Of a DNA stretch of 64,000 nucleotides, positions 38,749-46,492 are shown piece after piece. The notes beneath the pieces are model-generated. The model ran no database searches. It was not told the DNA's origin and was given only the letters and a program-made list of their open reading frames with translations. The stretch lies in assembly GCA_024233005.1 (NCBI GenBank), contig JACKQE010000004.1, forward strand, positions 276,670-340,669. The letters are read 5' to 3'. Source of the stretch: Akkermansiaceae bacterium. Its GTDB lineage: Bacteria; Verrucomicrobiota; Verrucomicrobiia; Verrucomicrobiales; DEV007. Each line of letters opens with the position of its first letter. Position 1 is the stretch's first letter. The translations under genes were made by a program, and so were the position numbers.

Positions 38749-39438
38749 ATGACTTCCAGTTCTGCCATCATTCCGCCCCTGCTGATAGTCGGAGTGATGT
38801 GCCTCCTCGCCAACTGCGCGGGCCCCGGATCCAACCGTTCGGGGGAGGTCGCTTTGGATACGATCGATCGGGCCAGGGCGGAGGGGCTTTCCCCCGTCGC
38901 GACAATACCCGGCATCAGAATCGACCCCCGCTACGCCACCACTCGGAATGGCGCGGGAAAAGCCATTTATCCCACCCAATTCCCCTGCCTCCTGCATCAG
39001 CACACGGCCTCCAAACTTGCCCGGGCCCAAGCCACGCTTCAGAGCCAGGGCTACGGATTAAAAATCTATGACGCGTGGCGTCCCGTGGAAGCCCAGCAAG
39101 CCTTGTGGGACGCCACCCGCAACCCAAGCTATGTCCTGCCTCCCGCCGTGCTGATGTCGCTCCATTGCTCCGGAATCGCCGTCGATTGCACCTTGGTCGA
39201 CGCTGCCGGCCGGGAAATGCGCATGCCCACAGGCTTTGATGTGTTCTCCGCCCGGGCCAGTTCCCGATATCAGGGAGATGATCCGGAAATTCGCGGAAAT
39301 TTGGAACGACTTCAGTCCGCCATGAAAAGCGCCGGGTTCGCCACCATTCCCAATGAGTGGTGGCATTTTGAGGACCTCTCAGTCCAACCAAGGCCCGTTA
39401 AGGCCTCCGCACTTGGCATAGTCCTTCGCCGACGCTGA
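38749..39438 (+). CDS. D-alanyl-D-alanine dipeptidase (VanX family), lipoprotein
   Basis: A 229-residue protein of peptidase family M15D. The N-terminus is a lipoprotein signal (PLLIVGVMCLLANC, lipobox LANC). The zinc-site motifs are present: SLHCSGIAVDCTLVD (S-x-H-x-x-G-x-A-x-D) and NEWWHFE (E-x-x-H). The family features RIDPRYATTRN, LKIYDAWRPVEAQQALW and MPTGFDVFS are also clear. It hydrolyses D-Ala-D-Ala, probably for peptidoglycan recycling or nutrition rather than vancomycin resistance, because no VanH/VanA-like genes accompany it. A GGAG sequence lies seven bases before ATG 38749. Confidence 0.92.
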   Translation: MTSSSAIIPPLLIVGVMCLLANCAGPGSNRSGEVALDTIDRARAEGLSPVATIPGIRIDPRYATTRNGAGKAIYPTQFPCLLHQHTASKLARAQATLQSQGYGLKIYDAWRPVEAQQALWDATRNPSYVLPPAVLMSLHCSGIAVDCTLVDAAGREMRMPTGFDVFSARASSRYQGDDPEIRGNLERLQSAMKSAGFATIPNEWWHFEDLSVQPRPVKASALGIVLRRR

Positions 39439-39503
39439 GGCTCCCCTCTTCGCAGGGATTCTCAAAGAATGTGCCTTGCCGGAAGTTTTTTTCCTTGCAC
39501 CGA

Positions 39504-39538
39504 TTACGGCTGTAGTTTAAAACTGATTACATTCGTAA
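39504..39538. promoter_or_regulatory. Two BlaI/MecI-like operator half-site pairs
   Basis: TTACGGCTGTAG (39504-39515) and TTACATTCGTAA (39527-39538) both have the TTAC-N4-GTA(A/G) arrangement of known BlaI/MecI operators, with centres 23 bases apart. They lie 20-54 bases before the EF-hand gene that leads into a BlaI and BlaR1-like pair, and no such sites precede the blaI-like gene itself. I infer that BlaI represses the whole three-gene unit from here. Confidence 0.6.
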
Positions 39539-39557
39539 ACCAAAACCTTGTGTGGCC

Positions 39558-40160
39558 ATGAAACTTCCCCTTTTTACTCTGACTTCATTTATTGCCTTTT
39601 TAACCATCAATCTGGCCGCCCAGGAAGCAAAGCGGGACAGCCCGGAGAGCAATTCGAGTGCAAAGGGAAGTCAAGAATCCAAAACGGGGACCAGCGGCAG
39701 CGCGGAAACCAGGAAAACCGGGGATTCGTCCGCCAATACCAAAGAAGGGCGCATTTTTGCCGCCTATGACAAGGACAAGGACGGTCTGGTCACCGGGGAG
39801 GAAATCGAGGCGATGCGCGATGGCAAGCTGGACTCACGGCAACGAAAGGAAATCCGTGACTCCCTGCGCGAATACGACCTCGACAAGAGCAAGAGTCTCT
39901 CCCTCGAAGAATTCGCCAACTGGACCAAACGGGGTACCAATCGCGAAACCGGTGAGAAGCGCAGCAGTGAAACCGGCGAGAAGCGCAGCAGCGAAACCGG
40001 CGAGAAGCGCAGCAGTGAAACCGGTGAGAAGCGCAGCAGTGAAACCGGTGAGAAGCGCAGCAGTGAAACCGGTGAGAAGCGCAGCAGTGAAACCGGTGAG
40101 AAGCGCAGCAGTGAGACTGAAAGTGGACGCGGTTCAAAACAACCCGAGTCCAAAGGTTGA
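39558..40160 (+). CDS. Secreted EF-hand protein with C-terminal 8-residue repeats
   Basis: A 200-residue protein. A signal peptide (LPLFTLTSFIAFLTINLAAQ) precedes a Ser/Lys-rich linker and two EF-hand loops: DKDKDGLVTGEE (canonical spacing D-x-D-x-D-G) and DLDKSKSLSLEE (degenerate at the Gly position). Residues 130-185 are seven exact copies of ETGEKRSS, followed by a short charged tail. GTG 39552 is possible, but ATG 39558 gives a normal signal. It probably binds calcium outside the cytoplasm. It precedes a BlaI/BlaR1-like pair and carries BlaI-like operators upstream, so it may be the regulated output of that pair. Confidence 0.85.
   Translation: MKLPLFTLTSFIAFLTINLAAQEAKRDSPESNSSAKGSQESKTGTSGSAETRKTGDSSANTKEGRIFAAYDKDKDGLVTGEEIEAMRDGKLDSRQRKEIRDSLREYDLDKSKSLSLEEFANWTKRGTNRETGEKRSSETGEKRSSETGEKRSSETGEKRSSETGEKRSSETGEKRSSETGEKRSSETESGRGSKQPESKG
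39945..40112 (+). repeat. Seven 24-bp in-frame tandem repeats
   Basis: Seven consecutive 24-base units, each encoding ETGEKRSS, differ only by silent C/T changes (ggt/ggc, agt/agc). Uniformity at the protein level with third-base variation argues that the peptide is under selection or recently homogenised. Confidence 0.95.
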
Positions 40161-40190
40161 ACCTTGTTTCCCCTTTTTCCAGAGCCCTTG

Positions 40191-40577
40191 ATGAATTCTG
40201 ACGAAGCCATACCCACCATTTCCGACGCGGAGTGGGAAGTCATGAAAGTTCTTTGGGACACCCCAGGATTGAATGCGCCCGAAGTCCACGCTCGCCTGCA
40301 GGACCGACGAACCTGGAAGATCCGCACCGTCCAGACCCTGCTGGGCCGCTTGGTGCAGAAGGGAGCCTTGGGTTTCGAGAAAAACGGGAGAGAATACCTC
40401 TATCATCCTCTCTACGATGCCGAAACGTGTCGCCGGGCCGCCAGCAATTCCTTCATTACGCGCGTTTTCGATGGACGTCTGGCTCCCTTTCTGGCCACAT
40501 TTGTGGAATCCACCGAGCTTTCCGCCGAAGAGATCGATGAATTGAAACGCCTGCTTGAAGAAGGCCAAGAAAAATGA
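40191..40577 (+). CDS. BlaI/MecI/CopY-family transcriptional repressor
   Basis: A 128-residue penicillinase-repressor family protein. The winged helix is clear: ISDAEWEVMKVLWDTPGLNAPEVHARL, WKIRTVQTLLGRLVQKGALGFEKNGREYLYHPL. A C-terminal dimerisation region (FLATFVESTELSAEEIDELKRLLEE) ends in the usual acidic helix. ATG 40191 was chosen over TTG 40164. The stop overlaps the ATG of the M56-type gene (ATGA at 40574). Such repressors are inactivated by their BlaR1 partner. Probable operators lie upstream of the preceding EF-hand gene. Confidence 0.94.
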   Translation: MNSDEAIPTISDAEWEVMKVLWDTPGLNAPEVHARLQDRRTWKIRTVQTLLGRLVQKGALGFEKNGREYLYHPLYDAETCRRAASNSFITRVFDGRLAPFLATFVESTELSAEEIDELKRLLEEGQEK

Positions 40578-42427
40578 GCCAGATTCCCTCCATCACCGGA
40601 GTCTTTGAGCACTGGATCGCCTCGACGGTGCTGCACCCCGGGGTGGCGTTGGGCTTGTTCGTCGGTCTCCTTTTTTCCCGGTCCAACTGGCTATCCCCGG
40701 CCTGGCGCGCGTGCCTGCTGACACTGATCCTGATCAGGCTGATCGTGCCCTTGCCACTGGCGAGTGCCTGGAGTCCTTGGTCCCTGCTTCCCCAGCCCCG
40801 CTGGAGCATGGCCGCGGCTCCCCTTCCCTCAGCCATCCCTGCATCCGACAGCAACCTGTCGCTCACGGCTTGGACTCTGGATGCCTCCGACGCGCTTGTT
40901 CTGGAGGCAGACTACCCTTCCGAAGAGGTCGTCGCAACGCTCCCGGAACCCGCGGCCCCGGCAGTTCCAGCCCCCGCGTTTTCCTGGATGACCTTGATGG
41001 CGGCCCTTTGGGCTAGCGGGGCCGTCCTCTTCGGAATGCGTGAAATCATTGCCTATGCCCGCTTTGCCCGCTGGCGGGGACGCCTCCAGGAATGCCGGGA
41101 TCCGGCCCTGCTCCGCGCTGTCCGCCTGCACGCCGCGGAAACCGGTCTGAGCCGCGCCGCCCGAATCCTCCTCGCCCCGGACCTCTCCAGTCCCGCCGTG
41201 TGCGGACTGCGGCAGCCCTGTCTGCTTCTGCCAAGAACCGATTACAGTCCGGCTGAACTCCGATGCATCCTGCTCCATGAGTTCATCCATCTGCGTCGGC
41301 TTGATCTCTGGTGCAACTGGCTGGCCATTGTGGCGCGAACCCTCCATTGGTTTAATCCCCTCGTCTGGCTGATGGTCCGGCTCTATCGGGCAGATCGCGA
41401 GCTTGCTTGCGACGCCTCGGTGCTCCGTCTTCTCCCTCCGCATCAGCAAAAAACCTATGGACAGGTTCTCTTGGGGTTTCTCTCATCCTCTCCTCCCCGT
41501 CTCTCAGCCTCTCCGGCTCTGACTGGATTTTCCCATCGACACCAAGAAATCAAACGCCGCATCACCATGATCAAAACCCCCCGCTCCACTCCATGGCGCA
41601 GCCACCTTGTGGCCGCGTCCTCCATCCTCGTGCTCGCCTCCGCGGCCTGGACGATCGCTCCCGCCCAGGACCGTGAAAAACCACGAGCTGAAGGTGAGAA
41701 ACCCCGTCCCGAAGGCGAAGCCCGTCGCGATGGCGACAAACCCCGTCCTGAAGGCGAAGTTCGTCGCGACGGTGACAAACCCCGTCCTGAAGGCGAAGCC
41801 CGTCGCGATGGTGACAAACCCCGTCCTGAAGGCGAAGCCCGTCGCGATGGCGACAAACCCCGTCCTGAAGGCGAAGCCCGTCGCGATGGCGACAAACCCC
41901 GTCCTGAAGGCGAAGTTCGTCGCGATGGTGACAAACCCCGTCCTGAAGGCGAAGCCCGTCGCGATGGTGACAAACCCCGTCCTGAAGGCGAAGTTCGTCG
42001 CGACGGTGACAAGCCCCGCGTGGGTCCCAAGGATGGCGAAAAGGCCCGTTTTGGTCTAAAGGATGGCGAAACCCCGCACGTCGGGCCTCGGGAGGGTGAA
42101 AAAGCCCGCATCGGCCCAGGCGGTGAAATGCGCCGACCTGTTCCCGGTGGTCCTGACGGGGAATTCCACATGAAAGTCCAGCACCTCAACGAGGCTGCCG
42201 AAAATCTGGAGCGAGCCGGGCTAAAAGATGAAGCCGCGCAATACCGCCACCGCGTCGAAATGATGATGGACGAATTCCGCCGTCACCAAGCCGAAAACGA
42301 AAAGCGCGGTCTGCCCGGTGATGCCAAGGATCGCGAGCTGCAGGAACTTCGCCACATGGTTCAGGAACTCCGCGGCCAGGTCGAGCATCTCCAGAAAGAA
42401 CTGCAGACCGCCCGCGAAAAACGCTGA
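40574..42427 (+). CDS. BlaR1-like M56 membrane metallopeptidase with repeat-containing C-terminus
   Basis: A 617-residue membrane protein. N-terminal TM helices and an M56 peptidase domain carry HEFIH at 235-239 and the downstream RLYRADRELACDASVL glutamate region. The usual YGQVLLGF and HRHQEIKRRITMIK segments follow, then a TM helix (HLVAASSILVLASAAWTIA). In place of the penicillin-sensing domain of BlaR1 there are eight 13-residue repeats (KPRPEGE[A/V]RRDGD, residues 376-479), related KDGEKAR/REGEKAR units, and a ~100-residue coiled coil (LNEAAENLERAGLKDEAAQYRHRVE to the end). It likely cleaves or inactivates the BlaI-like repressor; the signal sensed by this tail is unknown. Confidence 0.92.
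   Translation: MSQIPSITGVFEHWIASTVLHPGVALGLFVGLLFSRSNWLSPAWRACLLTLILIRLIVPLPLASAWSPWSLLPQPRWSMAAAPLPSAIPASDSNLSLTAWTLDASDALVLEADYPSEEVVATLPEPAAPAVPAPAFSWMTLMAALWASGAVLFGMREIIAYARFARWRGRLQECRDPALLRAVRLHAAETGLSRAARILLAPDLSSPAVCGLRQPCLLLPRTDYSPAELRCILLHEFIHLRRLDLWCNWLAIVARTLHWFNPLVWLMVRLYRADRELACDASVLRLLPPHQQKTYGQVLLGFLSSSPPRLSASPALTGFSHRHQEIKRRITMIKTPRSTPWRSHLVAASSILVLASAAWTIAPAQDREKPRAEGEKPRPEGEARRDGDKPRPEGEVRRDGDKPRPEGEARRDGDKPRPEGEARRDGDKPRPEGEARRDGDKPRPEGEVRRDGDKPRPEGEARRDGDKPRPEGEVRRDGDKPRVGPKDGEKARFGLKDGETPHVGPREGEKARIGPGGEMRRPVPGGPDGEFHMKVQHLNEAAENLERAGLKDEAAQYRHRVEMMMDEFRRHQAENEKRGLPGDAKDRELQELRHMVQELRGQVEHLQKELQTAREKR
41699..42010 (+). repeat. Eight 39-bp in-frame tandem repeats
   Basis: Eight 39-base units encode KPRPEGEARRDGD or the E-V variant. 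The A/V alternation runs A V A A A V A V, and only a few synonymous changes occur, indicating recent unequal exchange. The array is followed by degenerate units (KDGEKAR, KDGETPH, REGEKAR) up to about 42120. Confidence 0.95.
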
Positions 42428-42451
42428 TTCCTTTTTCACCCCCTCCCTGAT

Positions 42452-43987
42452 ATGAACCGCCGCCTAGCGCGCTTTTTCTCCTTTGTGGGCGCTCTGACGG
42501 CGGTTTCCTCGCTGCCCGCCCAATCTCCCTCCCCGGATGCCGTCATCGCGGCAATTGTGAAGGGAGTTGCCTTTTTCCACGAGCAGGCTGCGGTTCATGG
42601 CGGTTATGTTTACCGCACCAGCCGGGACGGCAGCCTGCGCGAGGCGGAAGGCATTCCCGGACCGGACACAATCTGGATCCAGCCTCCCGGAACCCCCGCA
42701 GTGGGAGAGGCCTTCCTCGATGCCTGGCTGGCGACGAAAGATCCCGCCTGTCTGGCGGCCGCCCGGGACACCGGCAAAGCGCTCGCCCTGACTCAGTTGC
42801 ATTCCGGAGGATGGTATTACTCCGGCCATTTTGACGCCAAGGGCAGATCCGGCGCCAGTTACCGCCGTGCCGCCGATGGAACCCTCATTCCGGACCCCAC
42901 CCCCGAATCCGAGCGCACCGGCAAAGGGGGCTGGTCCGTCTGGAAAACACGGCGCTATGAGAACAACCTCTCGACCTTGGACGACAACGTCACCCAGGCC
43001 GCCCTGTCATTTTTGATCCGGCTTGACCTAGTGGAAAAGGGCGCCGATGAGATGGTGCACGACGCGGTGGTTCAGGGACTCCTTTCTTTGATTGGAACGC
43101 AGGCCCCCAATGGAGGCTGGGCCACCTCCTACGACCGGTTCCCGTTTCCTGGGGGTCCGCCCGACGTGGCGCTCTACCCGGTACTGAAGGCCTCCTGGCC
43201 AGAAGATTGGCCCCGTACCTGGCCCAAAGATTTCACAGGATGTTACGTCACCAACGACCATCTCCAAAGCACCCTTCTGTCCACCTTCCTCCTTGCCTGG
43301 AAGAGCTACCAGGAACCCCGCTACCTGGAGGTGGCAAAGCAGGCCGGAGCATTCCTCCTCGATGCCCAGCTCCCCGAACCCCAGCCGGGCTGGGCCCAAC
43401 AATACGATGCCGCGATGCATCCCGTGTGGGGACGGGCCTTCGAATGCACCGCCATCACCAGCCACGAATCCCAGAGCATCATGCGGGTGCTGATTGATCT
43501 CTATCGGGCCACCCAGGATGCCCGGTATCTTGAGCCAATCCCCCGGGCGGTGACCTATTTCCGCAAGTCCCTGCTTCCGGACGGGCATCTTTCCCGCTTC
43601 TATGAACCCCGGACGAACCGCCCGGTCTATTTCACACGGGGTCCGGGAGGCAAGGGCCATGTCCTGACCTATGAGAATGACAAACTGGCCAGCAACTATG
43701 GGTTCATTCGTGATTCGGAGTTGGACCAGATCGAAGCCGCTTACCGTGCCGCCAAGGCCAATGCTCCGGCCCCGGTCGAATCCCCCACCGGCCCGGCACT
43801 GGATAAACTGGTCCGCGACATTCTGGCCGGCCAGGATCCTTCGGGCGCCTGGATTACCGTCGGGGGTATGATGCGCGATGCGTCCGGCAAAAAGACCACG
43901 CCGACCGGAGGGGTGCTTGAGTCCGAGGTCTTCATCGACCACGTGAAAACATTGACGCACTGGCTCAAGGAGAAGCAGGCGCCCTAG
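42452..43987 (+). CDS. Pectate-lyase-like secreted protein (PL10-type alpha-barrel)
   Basis: A 511-residue protein with a signal peptide (FFSFVGALTAVSSLPA). The sequence follows PL10-like alpha/alpha toroid lyases: GGWYYSGHFD, STLDDNVTQAALSFLIRL, LSLIGTQAPNGGWATSYD, and the catalytic-region motif GWAQQYDAAMHPVWGRAFECTAITSHESQ (family pattern QQYD...P.WGRAFEPPAI-S-ES). The usual EPP is ECT here, so specificity may differ from pectate. A C-terminal ~60-residue extension (LDKLVRDILAGQDPSGAWITVGGMM) resembles another fragment of the same fold. It follows the BlaR1-like gene by 24 bases. Predicted extracellular or periplasmic polysaccharide degradation. Confidence 0.82.
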   Translation: MNRRLARFFSFVGALTAVSSLPAQSPSPDAVIAAIVKGVAFFHEQAAVHGGYVYRTSRDGSLREAEGIPGPDTIWIQPPGTPAVGEAFLDAWLATKDPACLAAARDTGKALALTQLHSGGWYYSGHFDAKGRSGASYRRAADGTLIPDPTPESERTGKGGWSVWKTRRYENNLSTLDDNVTQAALSFLIRLDLVEKGADEMVHDAVVQGLLSLIGTQAPNGGWATSYDRFPFPGGPPDVALYPVLKASWPEDWPRTWPKDFTGCYVTNDHLQSTLLSTFLLAWKSYQEPRYLEVAKQAGAFLLDAQLPEPQPGWAQQYDAAMHPVWGRAFECTAITSHESQSIMRVLIDLYRATQDARYLEPIPRAVTYFRKSLLPDGHLSRFYEPRTNRPVYFTRGPGGKGHVLTYENDKLASNYGFIRDSELDQIEAAYRAAKANAPAPVESPTGPALDKLVRDILAGQDPSGAWITVGGMMRDASGKKTTPTGGVLESEVFIDHVKTLTHWLKEKQAP

Positions 43988-44122
43988 TTCGGCGCGATGG
44001 CTGATCCCGCCCCCTGTGATCCTCCTTTCAAGAGGAATCTCACCCCTTTGACCGCTTTCTGTTGAGTGCGTCCGGCAGGTGCGCTATGAATAGAACCAAC
44101 CTCGCCCAGTCCTTCATCACTC

Positions 44123-44476
44123 ATGGATCCTCTCTTCTACAAAATCCTCCATCTCATCGGTCTCATTTGCCTCTTTTCCGGACTCGGCGCGGCCTTGGCC
44201 AGCGGTGAAGGTCGCAGCCACATCAACCGCCTCGTGGCGATTCTTTTCGGCACGGGACTTTTGCTCTCCCTCGTTTCCGGCTTTGGCATGGTGGCCAAGC
44301 TGAAGCTCGGATTCCCCAGTTGGGTGATCGTCAAAATCGTGCTCTGGGTTGCCATGGCCGCGATGATCTCGGTCGGCAAACGCACCTCCCTCGGGCCAAC
44401 CAAATCCCTCTTCATCGCGATTGCTTTGGGCATCGTGCTGGCCCTGCTCGGCGTCTACAAAGCCGCCATCATTTGA
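44123..44476 (+). CDS. Small four-helix integral membrane protein
   Basis: A 117-residue, almost wholly hydrophobic protein with four TM helices: ILHLIGLICLFSGLGAALA, LVAILFGTGLLLSLVSGFGMVA, WVIVKIVLWVAMAAMISV and LFIAIALGIVLALLGVYKAAII. The pattern resembles small uncharacterised SirB/DUF-type membrane proteins; no function can be assigned. It is eight bases upstream of the LolA-like gene and probably cotranscribed. Confidence 0.8.
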   Translation: MDPLFYKILHLIGLICLFSGLGAALASGEGRSHINRLVAILFGTGLLLSLVSGFGMVAKLKLGFPSWVIVKIVLWVAMAAMISVGKRTSLGPTKSLFIAIALGIVLALLGVYKAAII

Positions 44477-44484
44477 ATCCGCTC

Positions 44485-45237
44485 ATGAATTTGACCCGTC
44501 CGACCTTTCTCCTCACTCTGGCCGCACTGGCGCTGGCCGTCCCTGCCCGGGCCCAGATGCCCGCCTCCCAGAACCCGGCCCTCGTTGAGGCCGAGAAATC
44601 GCGGGGCGTCTTCTCTTCCAAGACTGGAGTGAAATGGATCGTGTCGGTTACCAGCCGGACTTCGGCGGAGACGAAGAAGGCCAAATTCTCCGTGGTTTCC
44701 CAGGAGGGAAACGCCCGCGCGGACATCCTCGAGCCGACCGATGCCTCCGATCGCTGCTACGTGGTCAACCACACCGGCATGTGGTTCTACAAGAAGAGCC
44801 TCAGTCGTCCCGTTTCCGTCTCGCGCCGGCAACGTCTTTCCGGCGATGCCTCGATCGGCGACATCGCGACGAACAGTCTGATCGACGGCTACAAAATCGC
44901 TTCCCAGGAGAAAGGCACGTTGAATGGGAAGGAATGCGATATTTTCCATCTCGAATCAAGTGACCGGACCGCCACGTATGCCAAGGTGAAATACTGGGTC
45001 ACCAAGGGCGACCATCTCGGATTGCAAGCCGAGTATTATGCCTCTTCCGGAACCCTCCTCCGCACCGCCACCATGGCCTACGGCAACAGCGTCACCATCG
45101 ATGGCAAGCCCCGCGCCTTTCTCTCCAAGCAACTGATCGGTGAGGCCAACCGGACCCGCTACGTGACACTGCTATTCTCCAACGTCCAGATCGGCAGCTT
45201 TCCGGATTCGATGTTCGATCCCAAACAGCTCAAGTAA
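44485..45237 (+). CDS. Outer-membrane lipoprotein-sorting (LolA/PF17131-like) protein
   Basis: A 250-residue exported protein with a signal peptide (FLLTLAALALAVPARAQ). The body fits the LolA-like, lipoprotein-sorting family: a repeated beta pattern with RADILEPTDASDRCYVVNHTGMWFYKKSLSRPVSVS, TNSLIDGYKIASQ, YWVTKGDHLGLQAEYYASSGTLLRTATM and a C-terminal GSFPDSMFDPKQL. Predicted periplasmic carrier of lipid or lipoprotein. It lies between a small membrane protein (8 bases) and fucU (4 bases) in one transcriptional direction. The frame is open upstream but runs through the preceding gene; ATG 44485 fits the signal peptide. Confidence 0.84.
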   Translation: MNLTRPTFLLTLAALALAVPARAQMPASQNPALVEAEKSRGVFSSKTGVKWIVSVTSRTSAETKKAKFSVVSQEGNARADILEPTDASDRCYVVNHTGMWFYKKSLSRPVSVSRRQRLSGDASIGDIATNSLIDGYKIASQEKGTLNGKECDIFHLESSDRTATYAKVKYWVTKGDHLGLQAEYYASSGTLLRTATMAYGNSVTIDGKPRAFLSKQLIGEANRTRYVTLLFSNVQIGSFPDSMFDPKQLK

Positions 45238-45241
45238 GCCC

Positions 45242-45673
45242 ATGCTCCGAGGCATCTCCCCGTTGATCGGCCCAGACCTCCTCGCCACCCTTCACCGGAT
45301 GGGGCACGGCGACACCATCGTCCTGGCGGACTCGCATTTCCCCGGACACAGCGTGAACCCCCGTACGCTGCGGGCGGATGGCCTCCGGATCCCCGCTCTG
45401 CTCGAAGCGATTCTGCCCCTCTTCGTGCTGGACACCTACGTCCCCACCCCGGTCGCCCTGATGAGCCCCGTTCCGGGGGACACGGCGGATCCCGCGGTGG
45501 AGGCGTCCTACCGAGACTGCCTGGAGCGTCACACCGGAAGCGTCCCAGGCATCGCCAGGCTGGAACGCCAGACTTTTTATGAAGCCGCCCGGAGCGCCTT
45601 CTGCGTTGTCATGACCGGTGACACCGCGAAGTATGCCAATCTTCTCCTCACCAAAGGAGTGACCCCTGTTTGA
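45242..45673 (+). CDS. fucU: L-fucose mutarotase
   Basis: A 143-residue RbsD/FucU-family protein that aligns along its full length with FucU: ISPLIGPDLLATLHRMGHGDTIVLADSHFPGHS, RADGLRIPALLEAILPLFVLDTYVPTPV, and FYEAARSAFCVVMTGDTAKYANLLLTKGVTP. The catalytic His in MGHGD and the Tyr of the C-terminal KYAN segment are present. It interconverts alpha- and beta-fucopyranose in the cytoplasm. Four bases separate it from the LolA-like gene and 13 from a PIG-L deacetylase gene, suggesting an operon tied to fucose or related sugars. Confidence 0.94.
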   Translation: MLRGISPLIGPDLLATLHRMGHGDTIVLADSHFPGHSVNPRTLRADGLRIPALLEAILPLFVLDTYVPTPVALMSPVPGDTADPAVEASYRDCLERHTGSVPGIARLERQTFYEAARSAFCVVMTGDTAKYANLLLTKGVTPV

Positions 45674-45686
45674 TCCCGCGATCCCC

Positions 45687-46481
45687 ATGCCCACCGCCAT
45701 CGCCATCGCCGCGCATCCGGATGACATCGAGTTCGTCATGGCCGGCACCCTGCTGCGACTTCGGGAGGCGGGCTGGGAGATCCACTATCTGAACCTCTCC
45801 TCGGGGAACGCCGGGAGCACGCAGCTGTCCCCCCAGGATACCCGCATCACCCGGGCTCGGGAATCCCGCGACGCCGCGAAAATCCTCGGAGCGGTGTACC
45901 ATGGTCCGATCGGCGACGATCTTGAGATTCTCTACACGGTGCCCCTGCTGAGAAAACTGTCGGCGGTGATCCGTTCCGTGGCTCCCGAGGTAGTCCTGAC
46001 ACACAGTCCCCAGGACTACATGGAGGACCACATGAACACGTCGCGTCTCGCGGTGACCGCGGCCTTCGCCCGGGGCATGCCCAATTTCCTTGTCGACCCA
46101 CCGACCGCTCCGGTGGCCAACCCCGTCACCGTCTATCATGCCCTGCCCCATGGTCTGCGAGATGGATTGAGGCGGCGGGTCCGGGCCGGAGCCTATGTCG
46201 ACACCACCTCGGTGCACGACCAGAAAAGAGCCGCCCTGGCGGCGCACCGCAGCCAGAAAGAATGGCTCGACACCAGCCAGGGCATGGACTCCTACCTGGT
46301 GGCGATGGATGAACTCTCCTCCGAAGTCGCCCGGATGAGTGGCGGCAAGGTCGCCTATGCCGAGGGTTGGAGGCGCCATTCCCACCTGGGATTTTCAGCC
46401 AAGGAGATCGACCCTCTGAAGGATGCCTTGGGCAGGCACTATTGGATCGACGAAGCCTACGAGCAGGGTCTGGAAGACTGA
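45687..46481 (+). CDS. PIG-L family deacetylase
   Basis: A 264-residue LmbE-like zinc deacetylase. Motifs: IAAHPDDIEF (AHPDD metal and catalytic site), LNLSSGNAGS, RARESRDAAKILGA, VVLTHSPQDYMEDHMNTSRLAVTAAF (the H-x-D-H region). Family members deacetylate N-acetylglucosamine-containing lipids or sugars; substrate unknown. It lacks a signal peptide. The gene follows fucU by 13 bases and ends 11 bases before the convergent RraA-like gene. The sugar context supports a role in catabolism of acetylated sugars. Confidence 0.9.
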   Translation: MPTAIAIAAHPDDIEFVMAGTLLRLREAGWEIHYLNLSSGNAGSTQLSPQDTRITRARESRDAAKILGAVYHGPIGDDLEILYTVPLLRKLSAVIRSVAPEVVLTHSPQDYMEDHMNTSRLAVTAAFARGMPNFLVDPPTAPVANPVTVYHALPHGLRDGLRRRVRAGAYVDTTSVHDQKRAALAAHRSQKEWLDTSQGMDSYLVAMDELSSEVARMSGGKVAYAEGWRRHSHLGFSAKEIDPLKDALGRHYWIDEAYEQGLED

Positions 46482-46492
46482 GTCGGCGGGAG

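Noticed and set aside
38749..39438. Vancomycin-resistance cluster
   Set aside because: VanX-like enzyme is present but no D-Ala-D-Lac ligase or lactate dehydrogenase gene is adjacent.
39945..42010. CRISPR array
   Set aside because: The regular repeats at 39945 and 41699 are contiguous, have no spacers and are in frame within genes.
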